Part shown: positions 53,859 to 63,618 of the stretch, piece after piece
How the letters are laid out: every line of letters begins with the position of its first letter
Position numbering within the stretch: position 1 is the stretch's first letter
Origin: an uncultured Isosphaeraceae bacterium
Lineage (GTDB): Bacteria; Planctomycetota; Planctomycetia; Isosphaerales; Isosphaeraceae
Length of the DNA stretch: 64,000 nt
Direction: 5' to 3'
NCBI GenBank assembly: GCA_945957605.1
Contig: CAMFLR010000001.1
Span: 372,001 to 436,000, forward strand
Translations under genes and position numbers: made by a program
The notes under the pieces: generated by a model
Database searches by the model: none
The model's input: only the letters and a program-made list of their open reading frames with translations
Told to the model about the DNA's origin: nothing

Positions 53859-54298
53859 ACTCACTCCAGCAAGTTTGCACATTTCAAATTGACGGCGGAC
53901 TCTTCGGCGTTGAAGTCAAGCGCGTTCAGGAAGTGTTGCGTCACCACGAGATGACGCGCGTCACGCTTGCCCAGAAGTTCATTCGCGGCCTGATCAATTT
54001 ACGCGGCCAGATCGTCATGGCCATTGACCTTCGTCGCGTGCTCGAGCTTCCCAACGCTGCCGACGAAAAGGCGATGAACCTTGTCATCCGTACTGAAGAT
54101 GGACCGGTCAGCTTTCTCGTCGACAAGATTCTCGACGTCATCGATGTCGACGAATCGACATTCGAGCCGCCGCCGCCCAACCTTCACGGGCCAACCAGGC
54201 GCATCGTTCGAGGCTCCTACACCGTCGCCGATCGCTTGCTCCTCCTCGTCGATGCCGACGCGGTGCTCGCACTCATCGAACAACCGGCCAGCTCCTGA
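53855..54298 (+). CDS. cheW: Chemotaxis adaptor CheW
   Basis: A 147-residue adaptor that couples receptors to CheA in the cytoplasmic array. The family pattern is visible: QVCTFQIDGGLFGVEV, FIRGLINLRGQIVMAIDLRR and VVD-type FLVDKILDVIDVD. The length is normal. The ATG overlaps the cheA TGA (ATGA), so translation is coupled. A conspicuous inverted repeat lies after its stop, before the receptor gene. Confidence 0.95.
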   Translation: MNSLQQVCTFQIDGGLFGVEVKRVQEVLRHHEMTRVTLAQKFIRGLINLRGQIVMAIDLRRVLELPNAADEKAMNLVIRTEDGPVSFLVDKILDVIDVDESTFEPPPPNLHGPTRRIVRGSYTVADRLLLLVDADAVLALIEQPASS

Positions 54299-54334
54299 GC
54301 TTTCATTTGAGTGAGATTCGTCCTATTTGCGAAT

Positions 54335-54367
54335 CCATTTTATCAATAATTCTTAATGATAAGATGG
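54335..54367. promoter_or_regulatory. Inverted repeat between cheW and the receptor gene
   Basis: CCATTTTATCA (54335-54345) pairs with TGATAAGATGG (54357-54367) with one mismatch and an 11-base loop, 31 bases before the receptor ATG. It may be an operator, an mRNA-processing stem or a weak terminator; it has no T tract. Confidence 0.45.
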
Positions 54368-54398
54368 AACCCGACCGCTTCGGGGAAGGTGCACCACG

Positions 54399-56414
54399 AT
54401 GGGCTTCTTGAAGAACATGCGGCTGTCGCGAAAACTGATCCTGATCAGCGGCATCTTCAGCCTGCCGATCGCCTGGCTGCTCTGGCTCGCCGGGGTTGAT
54501 GCCAGACAGGTGCTCAATCAAACCTCGATCGAAGTCGAAGGGATGACGTACATTCGCCCGCTTGTGCGGCTCATCTCGGCGGTGGGTTCGCACGAGCTTT
54601 ACTCCATTCAGGTTGCGGGTACGCGTCCCGAATTGGAGCCAGAACGGGCGGCCGTCGAGGCGACGATCGACGACCTGATTCGCACGGTCCTCGCGAACGA
54701 CGCCCGCCTTGGTAACGATCTCGAATTCACTACTGAAGGACTTGAAAAACGCGGTCGCCGCGGTGCCAGCGCTGTTGAACTCGAACGCCAGTGGGACAGC
54801 CTCAAGCGTCGCAGGCTCACGCTCAAGCCTGCCAACCTCGAATCCGAACACGTCGCGCTTCTCAATACGATTTACACCATGATCAAGCACGCATTTGACA
54901 CATCGACGCTCGTTGTCGATGTCGATGCGGACGCGTTTTATTCCGCATTCGTGCTTGCTGTGAACATCCCACACTTTGAGTTCGTTACGACAAACGCGCT
55001 CAACTCTGCGACGATCGCGCTCGAACACAAACCGCCGACAACCGTGCACGATCGCACAACCCTCGCTGGACAGCTCGCGACAATTCTTTGGGAACGCGAT
55101 TTGGTATCCACGCGAACAAAAGCTTCGCTCAACGAGGATGAGAACTATAACGGTACGAGCCAGACACTGCAGGAACGCGTACCTCAGCCTCTCAAGGCGT
55201 TCGAGCAGGAAACGCAAGGCTTTAACGATCTGGTGAAGAAGCTTATCGACCTGGATCAGCCCGACGTTACCCCTGCGATGCTGCGCGACGCAGGCAAGTC
55301 GCTACTGACCGCAAGCGCGACGCTCTGGAAAACGCTCGATGAGGAGCTCATCAAACTCTTCACGATCCGGCGTTCCAACGTCATTCGCCACAACGCCATC
55401 AGCCTCAGTTTGATCATTGCGGCACTCGCGTTCGCCTTCATCATGGTCGGCCTTGTTTCGCGAAGCATGACACGCCCTCTCTCGACTTGCGTCGTCAGTC
55501 TCGAAGGTTTGGCGCAGGGCGATCTGACTCCCCGCGTTGCCACGGGAGGCCGAGACGAGGTGGGCCGGATGACAACCTCGCTCGTTGCTGCAGTCGCCGG
55601 AATGGCAGGTACGGTTCGGTCAATCGCCACCGGCGCGGCCAATTTGATGAGGTCGTCAGGCGAACTCGCGAACGCCAGCCAGCAAATGTCGGCAAATGCT
55701 GAGGAAACATCGATTCAAGCCGGCGTCGTTTCCGCCGCCGCCGAACAGGTGAGCAAGAGCGTACAAACCGTCTCGATTGCCACCAAGGAAATGAACGCCA
55801 GCATTCGCGAGGTTGCCAAGCAGGCGACCGACGCCGCCAAGGTTGCCACTACTGGCGTGAAGGTCGCCAACGCAACTAACACCACCGTCGCGAAGCTGGG
55901 CGAGTCGAGCGTTGAAATCGGCAAGGTCATCAAGGTGATTACCTCGATCGCCGAGCAGACGAATTTGCTCGCACTCAATGCCACGATTGAGGCTGCTCGC
56001 GTGGGTGAAGCTGGTAAAGGTTTCGCGGTCGTCGCGAATGAGGTGAAAGAACTGGCGCGTGAAACCGCTCGCGCGACCGAAGACATCAGCCGCAAGATCG
56101 AAGCGATTCAGGCTGATAGCCGGAACGTCGTGGGCGCGATTAACGAAATCGGTTCGATCATCAATCAGATCAATGATATTCAGGGCACGATCGCGTCGGC
56201 GGTCGAAGAGCAGACCCTCACCACGCGTGAAATCGGCCGCAACCTTTCCGAAGCGGCCAGCGGCGCAACCGAAATTGCCCGCAACATTCAAGGCGTGGCC
56301 GATGCCGCGAAGAATACATCCATCGGCACGCATCAAACGCAAAGCTCGGCGTCGGACCTTGCCGCGCTTGCTTCAGACCTTACCGGCCTTGTATCGCGCT
56401 TCAAATTCGAGTGA
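54399..56414 (+). CDS. Methyl-accepting chemotaxis protein
   Basis: A 671-residue transmembrane receptor: TM1 at about 13-33; a long helical periplasmic sensing domain (about 34-333), of the all-helical nitrate/nitrite-sensing-like type; TM2 at 334-354; HAMP at about 355-410; and the signalling domain. The conserved hairpin tip [20 protein letters not shown] at about 517-536 is nearly consensus, with the [14 protein letters not shown] stretch after it. The gene lies in the che operon between cheW and cheB, so this is probably the receptor that works with this CheA/CheW. ATG 54399 has GGGGAAGGTGCACCACG upstream. Ligand unknown. Confidence 0.95.
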   Translation: MGFLKNMRLSRKLILISGIFSLPIAWLLWLAGVDARQVLNQTSIEVEGMTYIRPLVRLISAVGSHELYSIQVAGTRPELEPERAAVEATIDDLIRTVLANDARLGNDLEFTTEGLEKRGRRGASAVELERQWDSLKRRRLTLKPANLESEHVALLNTIYTMIKHAFDTSTLVVDVDADAFYSAFVLAVNIPHFEFVTTNALNSATIALEHKPPTTVHDRTTLAGQLATILWERDLVSTRTKASLNEDENYNGTSQTLQERVPQPLKAFEQETQGFNDLVKKLIDLDQPDVTPAMLRDAGKSLLTASATLWKTLDEELIKLFTIRRSNVIRHNAISLSLIIAALAFAFIMVGLVSRSMTRPLSTCVVSLEGLAQGDLTPRVATGGRDEVGRMTTSLVAAVAGMAGTVRSIATGAANLMRSSGELANASQQMSANAEETSIQAGVVSAAAEQVSKSVQTVSIATKEMNASIREVAKQATDAAKVATTGVKVANATNTTVAKLGESSVEIGKVIKVITSIAEQTNLLALNATIEAARVGEAGKGFAVVANEVKELARETARATEDISRKIEAIQADSRNVVGAINEIGSIINQINDIQGTIASAVEEQTLTTREIGRNLSEAASGATEIARNIQGVADAAKNTSIGTHQTQSSASDLAALASDLTGLVSRFKFE

Positions 56415-56500
56415 TCTTTGGCGCATTCTTGGCCAGACTCGAACGACGGCGGTATATTGACCTGTAGACGCCGAGCTGAGGGCGCCGATCGTTCGAGTGG

Positions 56501-57634
56501 ATGACCGTGCCGCGAAAAATCCGAGTTCTAATCATCGACGGTGAACTTCTTTCGCGCCGACTCGTCGGCCGTGCGGTCGAAGGAATCGCGCTGTTTGAAC
56601 TTATTGGCACTGCTGGATTAGATGCGGGGACGGTCGAAAAAGTTGGCCGGCTTCAACCCGAACTCATCCTCCTCGGAATCGGCGCGAAGGCGGCGGCTGG
56701 GTTCGAGTTGCTCACAGAACTTCGCACCCGCTCGCGCGACGTGCCCATCGTCATCATCAACCCGCACGCTCGCAAAGGAACGCCCCTTACCGTCGAGGCG
56801 CTTAGCCTGGGGGCGTCGGGTTACGTCGCCTACGAAGAGACCGCGGCCGATGATGCGACGATCGCCCAACTGGGAGCCAAGCTTGCTTCCGAGGCTCGCC
56901 GGCTGATTTTGCACGACTCGCACGCGAAACCTGCGGACGACAAGGCGACCGTCGTCATGAATGCGCATTCGCCCGCTCGTTCGGCTCCGCCGGCGAAGTC
57001 CAGCACATTTTCAATCTCGGCGCCGATTGAAATCGTCGTCATCGGTGTGTCGACGGGCGGTCCCAACGCGCTCGCCGCGATCATGCCGAAGTTTGACGAG
57101 GATTTTCCCGTACCCATCGTCATCGTTCAGCATTTGCCCGAGAATTTCAGCCAACCGCTTGCCGCCCGATTGAACGCACTGAGCGGATTGATCGTCCGAG
57201 AAGCACAAGCCGGAGCCGAAGCCAGGCCAGGTACTGCCTGGATTGCCCCCAACGGCGTCCATCTTGAGGTGAAGCAAGACGTCAAAGGAGTCCGGCTGAC
57301 ATTCAGTGATGGTCCCGAAGAAAATATGTGCAAGCCCGCAGCCGATGTGCTCTTCCGCTCGGCCGCTCGCGTCTTTGGCAGCCGCGTGTTGGGCGTGGTG
57401 CTGACAGGAATGGGGTTCGACGGAGTCGCTGGCAGTCGCGATATCCGGGCGGCTGGCGGTACCGTGATCGTGCAGGATATTCCCACAAGCGTGATCAAGG
57501 GCGGTATGCCCGGAAACGTCGCCGAGGCTGGACTCGCCGATAAGGTCTTGCCCATCACCGAACTTGGTCAGGAAATCGTCCGCATCGCGCGTTTGGGACG
57601 CACTTCGCCGCCTTCGTCCGAGCAAAAGGGGTAA
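56501..57634 (+). CDS. cheB: CheB methylesterase with degenerate receiver domain
   Basis: A 377-residue protein-glutamate methylesterase that resets receptor methylation. The C-terminal esterase domain is intact: Ser184 in GVSTGGPNA, His211 in VQHLPENFS and Asp307 in GMGFDGVAG. The N-terminal receiver domain is not. The acidic pair at the start reads IIDGELLSRR (D13-G14), and the phospho-acceptor position in LLGIG is Gly59 instead of Asp. The conserved Lys near residue 110 is also absent. So CheA cannot activate it by the usual phosphorylation. A linker (about 135-170) joins the halves. ATG 56501, with GTG 56507 as an alternative. CheR follows after six bases. Confidence 0.92.
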   Translation: MTVPRKIRVLIIDGELLSRRLVGRAVEGIALFELIGTAGLDAGTVEKVGRLQPELILLGIGAKAAAGFELLTELRTRSRDVPIVIINPHARKGTPLTVEALSLGASGYVAYEETAADDATIAQLGAKLASEARRLILHDSHAKPADDKATVVMNAHSPARSAPPAKSSTFSISAPIEIVVIGVSTGGPNALAAIMPKFDEDFPVPIVIVQHLPENFSQPLAARLNALSGLIVREAQAGAEARPGTAWIAPNGVHLEVKQDVKGVRLTFSDGPEENMCKPAADVLFRSAARVFGSRVLGVVLTGMGFDGVAGSRDIRAAGGTVIVQDIPTSVIKGGMPGNVAEAGLADKVLPITELGQEIVRIARLGRTSPPSSEQKG

Positions 57635-57640
57635 GCCGAC

Positions 57641-58468
57641 GTGGGCGAGTCGCTATCGCGCACCGACTACCTGTTCCTCCAGGAATTCCTGCGCGAACGC
57701 ATTGGCCATGAACTGGGCGAGGGCAAAGAGTATTTGGTGATGAGCCGGCTTGGACCCGTCGCCGAATCGACGAATCTGGCGAGCGTTGCGTCGTTGTTTG
57801 AAGTGCTCCGGAGCAAAAGGTATTTCGCACTTGAGAATTCAGTCTGCGAGGCAATGCTCACGTGCGAGACAAGCTTCTTTCGCAACCCTTCGGCATTCGA
57901 ACGATTGCGACTGACCGTACTCCCCGAGCTACTGGAACGCCGCCGCGCCGAGCGAAGATTGCGGATCTGGTCGGCCGGTTGCTCGACAGGCCAGGAAGCG
58001 TATTCGATCGCGATGCTTCTGCTCGAAAACTTTCCCGAAGTTCGGTTTTGGGACGTGAAGATTCTTGGCACCGACCTCGCCGAACGCGTCCTCGAATCCG
58101 CTCGTCGCGGTGAATATTCGCAATCCGAAGTTGGCCGCGGACTTCCAGACTCGTATCTGAAGACCTACTTCGCTTCCAGAAAACACCGCTGGGCGCTCGA
58201 CGCGAGTGTGACCCAACTTGTGAAATTTGAAAAGCAGAACCTGCTATCTTTATATCAATTGAATGAAGAATTCGACGTAATTTTTATTCGTAATGTGTTG
58301 ATTTATTTCGCAACTGAACCGCGCATTCGCATCTTTCAAGGGTTGCGTCGAATGATTCGCGACGACGGCTACCTCTTTCTCGGCGAATCCGAAACCATCA
58401 TCGGCCAGGGCGAAGATTTTCGCTTCGCCGAGGCCGGAATGGATTTCTACCGCCCGACGCTACGTTAA
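57641..58468 (+). CDS. cheR: Chemotaxis methyltransferase CheR
   Basis: A 275-residue SAM-dependent methyltransferase that methylates receptor glutamates. The N-terminal helical domain is followed by the SAM-binding fold: IWSAGCSTGQEAYSIAM (about 109-125), ILGTDLAERVLESAR (about 148-162), and FDVIFIRNVLIYF (about 221-233). The last is the family's NVLIYF signature. GTG start with AAGGGG upstream, six bases after cheB. Last gene of the operon; it converges with the DUF1501 gene, stops being two bases apart. No cheY or cheD is in the cluster. Confidence 0.95.
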   Translation: MGESLSRTDYLFLQEFLRERIGHELGEGKEYLVMSRLGPVAESTNLASVASLFEVLRSKRYFALENSVCEAMLTCETSFFRNPSAFERLRLTVLPELLERRRAERRLRIWSAGCSTGQEAYSIAMLLLENFPEVRFWDVKILGTDLAERVLESARRGEYSQSEVGRGLPDSYLKTYFASRKHRWALDASVTQLVKFEKQNLLSLYQLNEEFDVIFIRNVLIYFATEPRIRIFQGLRRMIRDDGYLFLGESETIIGQGEDFRFAEAGMDFYRPTLR

Positions 58469-58470
58469 CT

Positions 58471-59883
58471 TTACGCGAGCAACTTGGAAACAACATTGCC
58501 CGAGACGTCAGTAAGGCGGAAGTCTCGCCCCTGAAGACGGTAGGTCAACTTCAGGTGATCGAGGCCGAGCAGATGCAAGATCGTCGCCTGGAGGTCGTGC
58601 ACGTGTACCGGTTCGTCGACGATGTGAAAACCGAGATCATCGGTGCGACCCATCGTTTGGCCCGGCTTGATCCCACCACCGGCCATCCACATCGTAAACG
58701 CCTGAGGATGATGATCGCGTCCTAGACTTCGCCCGAGATTCGCGTTCGACTCGACCATTGGCGTGCGGCCGAATTCACCGCCCCAAACAACGAGCGTATC
58801 TTCGAGCAATCCACGGCGCTTGAGATCGATCACGAGTGCTGCCGCACCTTGATCAGTTTGTCCACAAGCCCCCTTCAAACCACCCGCGACGTCGGAATGG
58901 TGGTCCCAGCCTTCGTGAAACAGATTGATAAATCGCACGCCTCGCTCCGCAAGCCGGCGCGCGAGCAAGCAGTTTAGCGCAAATGATGGCTTGCCTGGCT
59001 CAGCGCCGTAGAGTTCGAGCGTTTCCTTCGTTTCGCCCCTGAGATCAAGAAACTCGGGCGCACTCGACTGCATCCGATACGCCATCTCGTACGCCGTGAT
59101 ACGCGTGTTGATTTCGGGATCGCCGACCGATCGCAGGTGATCTTCATTCAGCGAGCGAATCAGGTCGAGCGAATCGCGCTGGAGACGTTTGTCGATTCCA
59201 GCGGGATTGCTCACATTCAGAATCGGGTCGCCCTTGGTGCGGAACGGCACGCCTTGATATGTGGTGGGCAAAAAGCCGCTGCTCCAGTTCGCCGCACCGC
59301 CGCTCGTTCCCCCTGCCGACGACAGCACGACGAAGCCCGGCAGGTCATTCGTTTCGCTACCCAGACCGTATGTCACCCAGGAACCGATGCACGGCCGACC
59401 GGGACGCGGCGAGCCGGTGTTCATGAAGATCTGAGCAGGTGCATGATTGAACTGGTCGGTATGCATCGACTTCACGATGGCGATGTCGTCCACCACCTTC
59501 GACAGATGCGGCAACATCTCCGATAGTTCTGCGCCTGACTTTCCATGCTTTTTGAACGCAAAGCGTGAGGCCATCAAGCTTGCGTTCGGCTGGATGAACG
59601 CGTAACGCTGGTCCTTTACAACCTCGGCAGGAACCGGCTTGCCGTCGTGCTTTCGGAGCGATTCCTTGTTGTCGAAAAGGTCAAGCTGGCTGGGAGCGCC
59701 CGCCATGAAGAGGAAAATCACCCGCTTCGCTTTGGCCGGAAAGTGCGAGGGACGCGTCGCGGCTTCAACTCGCGCAGTGTTCATCAGCCCTTCAGCAAGA
59801 AGCGAGGCGAGTGCGATCTTGCCGACACCTACACCACACTCGCGGAAGAAGTGCCGCCGCGTTTGATCAAGAAGCGGATTCAT
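58471..59883 (-). CDS. DUF1501 protein (sulfatase-fold, Tat-exported)
   Basis: A 470-residue exported protein of the planctomycete-abundant DUF1501 family, related to the alkaline-phosphatase/sulfatase fold. The N-terminus has a twin-arginine type RRHFFRECG followed by a hydrophobic stretch; typical blocks are [32 protein letters not shown] and [11 protein letters not shown]. The function of the family is unknown; it nearly always follows a PSCyt/PSD1 gene, as here, where the upstream gene ends six bases before its ATG. They form one operon. The binding site AGGAATAAG lies inside the upstream stop region. Confidence 0.95.
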   Translation of the reverse strand: MNPLLDQTRRHFFRECGVGVGKIALASLLAEGLMNTARVEAATRPSHFPAKAKRVIFLFMAGAPSQLDLFDNKESLRKHDGKPVPAEVVKDQRYAFIQPNASLMASRFAFKKHGKSGAELSEMLPHLSKVVDDIAIVKSMHTDQFNHAPAQIFMNTGSPRPGRPCIGSWVTYGLGSETNDLPGFVVLSSAGGTSGGAANWSSGFLPTTYQGVPFRTKGDPILNVSNPAGIDKRLQRDSLDLIRSLNEDHLRSVGDPEINTRITAYEMAYRMQSSAPEFLDLRGETKETLELYGAEPGKPSFALNCLLARRLAERGVRFINLFHEGWDHHSDVAGGLKGACGQTDQGAAALVIDLKRRGLLEDTLVVWGGEFGRTPMVESNANLGRSLGRDHHPQAFTMWMAGGGIKPGQTMGRTDDLGFHIVDEPVHVHDLQATILHLLGLDHLKLTYRLQGRDFRLTDVSGNVVSKLLA

Positions 59884-59889
59884 GACAAC

Positions 59890-62800
59890 TTATTCCTTTG
59901 TGATGGTTTCGTCGAGGTTGAGCAACGCGCGAGCGACCGCTGTCCACAAGGCACGCTCGGCAGCTTCCTTGTTGAGGTTCTTGGCTTCAGTCGCGGAAGT
60001 TTGCTGTCGCGTTATGAAAGCCTCGATCATTTCAATTTCGTGTGGCTGTGGCACTCGACCGAGCACCAAGCGATAGCCATGCGTGATTCGATCCTTTGTA
60101 TACGGCGCCGCTTCCTTGAGAATCCGACCTGCGAGTGCGGTCGCCGCTTCGACATAGACAGGATCGTTCAGCAGCGTGAGCGCTTGAAGCGGAGTATTCG
60201 ACCGTTCCCGCCGCACGCAGGCGACGTCGGAGTTTGGCGCATCAAACAGGCCAAACGTCGCATAAGGGGCGGTTCGCTTGATAAACGTGTACATGCCGCG
60301 ACGGTAACGATCGGCACCGGAACTGGTGGGCCATGACGCACCGCCATATGCGAGCGACGTTACTCCGTCGGGTTGCGGGGGATAAACGCTTGGCCCGCCG
60401 ACTTTCAGGTTGATCAAGCCGCTCGCGGAAAGTGCGATATCCCGCACCATTTCTGCCTCGACGCGAACACGAGGCCCACGAGCCAAACGGTCGTTGTGCG
60501 GGTCGCCTGCCAGCGAGCCTGCATCAACCTTGGACGCTTGCCGATAGCTCGCACTCGTCACGATCAGGCGATGAAGTGCTTTCTGGCTCCAGCCGAGTCG
60601 GATCGCTTCGTTCGCCAGCCAATCGAGCAACTCGGCATGGCTCGGTTTGTCGCCTTGCGTGCCGAAATCTTCAACAGTGGGCACCAACCCGCGCCCGAAG
60701 AACGCTTGCCATGCCTGGTTGACGAACACGCGAGGAGCGAGCGGATTGTCGCTCGCCACAAGCCAGCGGGCCAAGGCGAGCCGGTCGGCCGGGGCATCGC
60801 TGGGCAGCTGTCGCAGGAAACCAATCACACCTGGCTCGACAACTTCAGTTGGCTGCTGGAATTCGCCGCGTTTGTGAATCCGCGTGCGCCTCGCTTCAGG
60901 CTTTGGCCGTTCTTCCATGATCATCGACGTTGCCGTATGCGGCTTGGTTCGACGGAGATCGGCAATCTTCTTGTTGTACGCTTCGAGCTCGGGAGCGACG
61001 GACAAATAATAGTTACGAAGCGCCTGAATATCTTGATCCGATCGTGACCCCGTCGGCCGGGCGACAATTGCTTCAAGCTCAGCCGGCACGCTCGACGCCA
61101 GCACTGGCCCTTTGGTCTTCGTGGTCGCGATGCGGAAGCGGCCGATCGTCATTTGGTGGATGCCATCCTGCCGCAAGGTCAGCCGCAAGCGAGTTCCCTT
61201 GGGGTGGTTCGGCAGCGGCGTGGCGAATTCAAAAACCGCCGCGTGCGGCTTGCCGATACCGCCCTTTACCGTCCAGCCGGTATCGGTGGCGGCGTCGATC
61301 GCGAGCGAGGCAGGATGCCCGGCTTCGGAATAATCTTCGGACGCCCGCGCGAAGGTGAGAGGTGTCGGCTTCGCGTCATCACCCGTCACGAACTCGGCCG
61401 AAATGTTGGTCAGAATGAAGTCGCCGACCGAGAACAACGGAGCACGGCCGGGACCGTTATCTGGAAGTGATTCGTCAGGCAAAACCTCGACGCGCACGGC
61501 CGACACGCCGGTCAAGTCGCCATCGAGATCGACGAAATACGTATCATTGTTCGGCTTGTCGCCGCGAGCCAGAATCGAGCCGTCTGGGCGCGGATCCATC
61601 GTTGCGCCCTTCAGCGACCGCACCGCTGTTGGCTTTTCGATTTTCCACTCGTGCGCCTGTTGCGCATCGAGCCAGGCCTGGAATCTGGCCTGTAAATGTT
61701 TGGCGCGTCGTTCAGGTTTCGCAGCCTCGGACGCGAGTGCGGGATCTTCTGCCTTGATTGCCAAAAGCCGGAACCGCTCAAGCGTATGTCCGCCGCCGTA
61801 ATTCTGGCGGATTTTCACATGAAGCTTTGACCCGCTTGAAGTCTTGAGCGTTTCCTTGAATTTGAAATCGGCTTGATGCGGCTTGCGAAGGTTCTGCTTT
61901 CCATTGTCGATCGCCCAGCCGGTTTCATCATTGCCGTCAATCGCTTGCGAGACGTCGAATCCCGACTGCTGAACGTCGGCAGACGCGCCACTCCATGCCA
62001 GCGCCGCCGCTTTGGGCGAGTCGCTTTTCCGTAGTTCGGCCTGAATTTCCGTGATGACAAAGTTACCGTGCGGAGTTCGTCCCGGACCGGATTTCCCCTT
62101 CGCATCGGCCACGGTTTCAAGCCGAATTGCGTCGAATGCACCAGCGGGCAACTCGAATTCGAGGTCGTAAACATCCTTGGCCGCAACGGCTCCGCTCGCG
62201 ACGATCACCCCATCTTTTTCGGCCGTGAGCGACGTCTTCGACTCTGCGTGAATTGTCTTGGGCACGAGTGCCGTCACACGATCACGAGGATCCTCAATCG
62301 GAAAATGATCGGCGCGAGCGAGTTCGAGTTTTCTGGCCTCGGCTTCGACGGTTGCAGCTTTTGCCTCGATTTCTTGCGTCGGCAGCGGCAGGTCGATTTC
62401 GTCGCAGTTGTTCAGCAGAGCGAAGAAGCGGTAATAATCGCGCTGGGAGATGGGATCATACTTGTGCGAATGGCACTGGGCGCACTGCAGCGAAAGGCCG
62501 AGCCATACGGTTCCCGTCGTGGAAACGCGATCGACGATCGACGCGAAGCGGAATTCTTCGACGTCGATTCCACCTTCTTCGTTAATCATCGTGTTGCGAT
62601 GAAATCCCGTCGCCACGCGCTGCGAAGGTGTGGCGTTTGGCAAAAGATCGCCAGCGATTTGTTCGATCGTGAACTGGTCGAACGGCATGTCGCGATTGAG
62701 TGCGTTAATCACCCAGTCACGATACGGCCAAATGGAACGTTCGCGGTCTTTTTCATATCCATTCGTGTCGGCATATCGAGCACGATCAAGCCAGCGCCGC

Positions 62801-63525
62801 GCCCAGCGCTCGCCGTAATGCGGCGATGCCAGCAAGCGATCGACTTGCTTTTCATAAGCATTCGGACTTTTATCCGCCAGGAAAGCGTCGATCTCCGCGA
62901 TCGTCGGCAGCAAGCCAATCAAGTCAAGGCTCAATCGCCTGAGCAATGTTTCACGCGTTGCCTCGGGCGCGGGTTTCGTTCCCTGACGTTCGAGACTGGA
63001 AAGCACGAACGAATCGATCGGGTTGCGAACCCACCCCGGCGTTTTCGTGGTGGGAATATTGTGTTGTTTGATCGGTTGAAATGCCCAGTGGTTCGAGGTG
63101 AACTTTGCCTTGCCGGCGAGTGCATCTGGCCAGGTAGCCCCTTGGTCGATCCACGCGCGAAGCAAGCCGACTTCCTTGGCGGAAAGCGCCTCGCCCACGC
63201 CAGTCGGCGGCATAACGAGGTTGTCATCAAGGCCGGAAACGGCGGTGATTAGCTTACTTTCCGCACTCTTGCCGCGCTGAATGATCGGCCCATCATCGCC
63301 TCCCTTGAAGGCGAGGTCGCGCACATTGAGCACGAGGCCACCCTTCTGGGCACGGTCGCCGTGGCACTTCACGCACGAGCGTTCGAGCAGCGGGCGAATT
63401 TCGGTCGCGTAATCAACTTTATGACTTGCAGGCGGCGGCAAATCATCGGCCAGAGTGATTGATGTCACGCTGCCGATGACCAAAACCAGCGAGATACGAA
63501 TGGAAATCAGAGAACTACGCGACAT
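59890..63525 (-). CDS. PSCyt1/PSCyt2/PSD1 planctomycete cytochrome-domain protein
   Basis: A 1211-residue exported protein. A signal peptide (about 1-26) is followed by a PSCyt1 heme-c domain with the CVKCH motif (about 50-54), a PSCyt2 domain (about 160-370) with a second CAQCH motif, two tandem copies of a discoidin-like beta domain (about 450-590 and 655-790; both with a GxGRxPxxxxxxFxIT stretch), and a C-terminal PSD1 domain (about 860-1180). The family is a planctomycete hallmark and may act in polysaccharide breakdown with electron transfer (inference from genomic context in the literature). ATG 63525 with GGAAGG ten bases upstream; an extension to 63603 is rejected. First gene of the operon with DUF1501. 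Confidence 0.94.
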   Translation of the reverse strand: MSRSSLISIRISLVLVIGSVTSITLADDLPPPASHKVDYATEIRPLLERSCVKCHGDRAQKGGLVLNVRDLAFKGGDDGPIIQRGKSAESKLITAVSGLDDNLVMPPTGVGEALSAKEVGLLRAWIDQGATWPDALAGKAKFTSNHWAFQPIKQHNIPTTKTPGWVRNPIDSFVLSSLERQGTKPAPEATRETLLRRLSLDLIGLLPTIAEIDAFLADKSPNAYEKQVDRLLASPHYGERWARRWLDRARYADTNGYEKDRERSIWPYRDWVINALNRDMPFDQFTIEQIAGDLLPNATPSQRVATGFHRNTMINEEGGIDVEEFRFASIVDRVSTTGTVWLGLSLQCAQCHSHKYDPISQRDYYRFFALLNNCDEIDLPLPTQEIEAKAATVEAEARKLELARADHFPIEDPRDRVTALVPKTIHAESKTSLTAEKDGVIVASGAVAAKDVYDLEFELPAGAFDAIRLETVADAKGKSGPGRTPHGNFVITEIQAELRKSDSPKAAALAWSGASADVQQSGFDVSQAIDGNDETGWAIDNGKQNLRKPHQADFKFKETLKTSSGSKLHVKIRQNYGGGHTLERFRLLAIKAEDPALASEAAKPERRAKHLQARFQAWLDAQQAHEWKIEKPTAVRSLKGATMDPRPDGSILARGDKPNNDTYFVDLDGDLTGVSAVRVEVLPDESLPDNGPGRAPLFSVGDFILTNISAEFVTGDDAKPTPLTFARASEDYSEAGHPASLAIDAATDTGWTVKGGIGKPHAAVFEFATPLPNHPKGTRLRLTLRQDGIHQMTIGRFRIATTKTKGPVLASSVPAELEAIVARPTGSRSDQDIQALRNYYLSVAPELEAYNKKIADLRRTKPHTATSMIMEERPKPEARRTRIHKRGEFQQPTEVVEPGVIGFLRQLPSDAPADRLALARWLVASDNPLAPRVFVNQAWQAFFGRGLVPTVEDFGTQGDKPSHAELLDWLANEAIRLGWSQKALHRLIVTSASYRQASKVDAGSLAGDPHNDRLARGPRVRVEAEMVRDIALSASGLINLKVGGPSVYPPQPDGVTSLAYGGASWPTSSGADRYRRGMYTFIKRTAPYATFGLFDAPNSDVACVRRERSNTPLQALTLLNDPVYVEAATALAGRILKEAAPYTKDRITHGYRLVLGRVPQPHEIEMIEAFITRQQTSATEAKNLNKEAAERALWTAVARALLNLDETITKE

Positions 63526-63618
63526 GTGTTCGTCGCCTTCCAAGGAGAGCGTGGCGGGACTTTCATGCCTCAAGCGGGAGCTTGATTCTATACAAATCGC
63601 CACGAATTTGCGAGGGCA

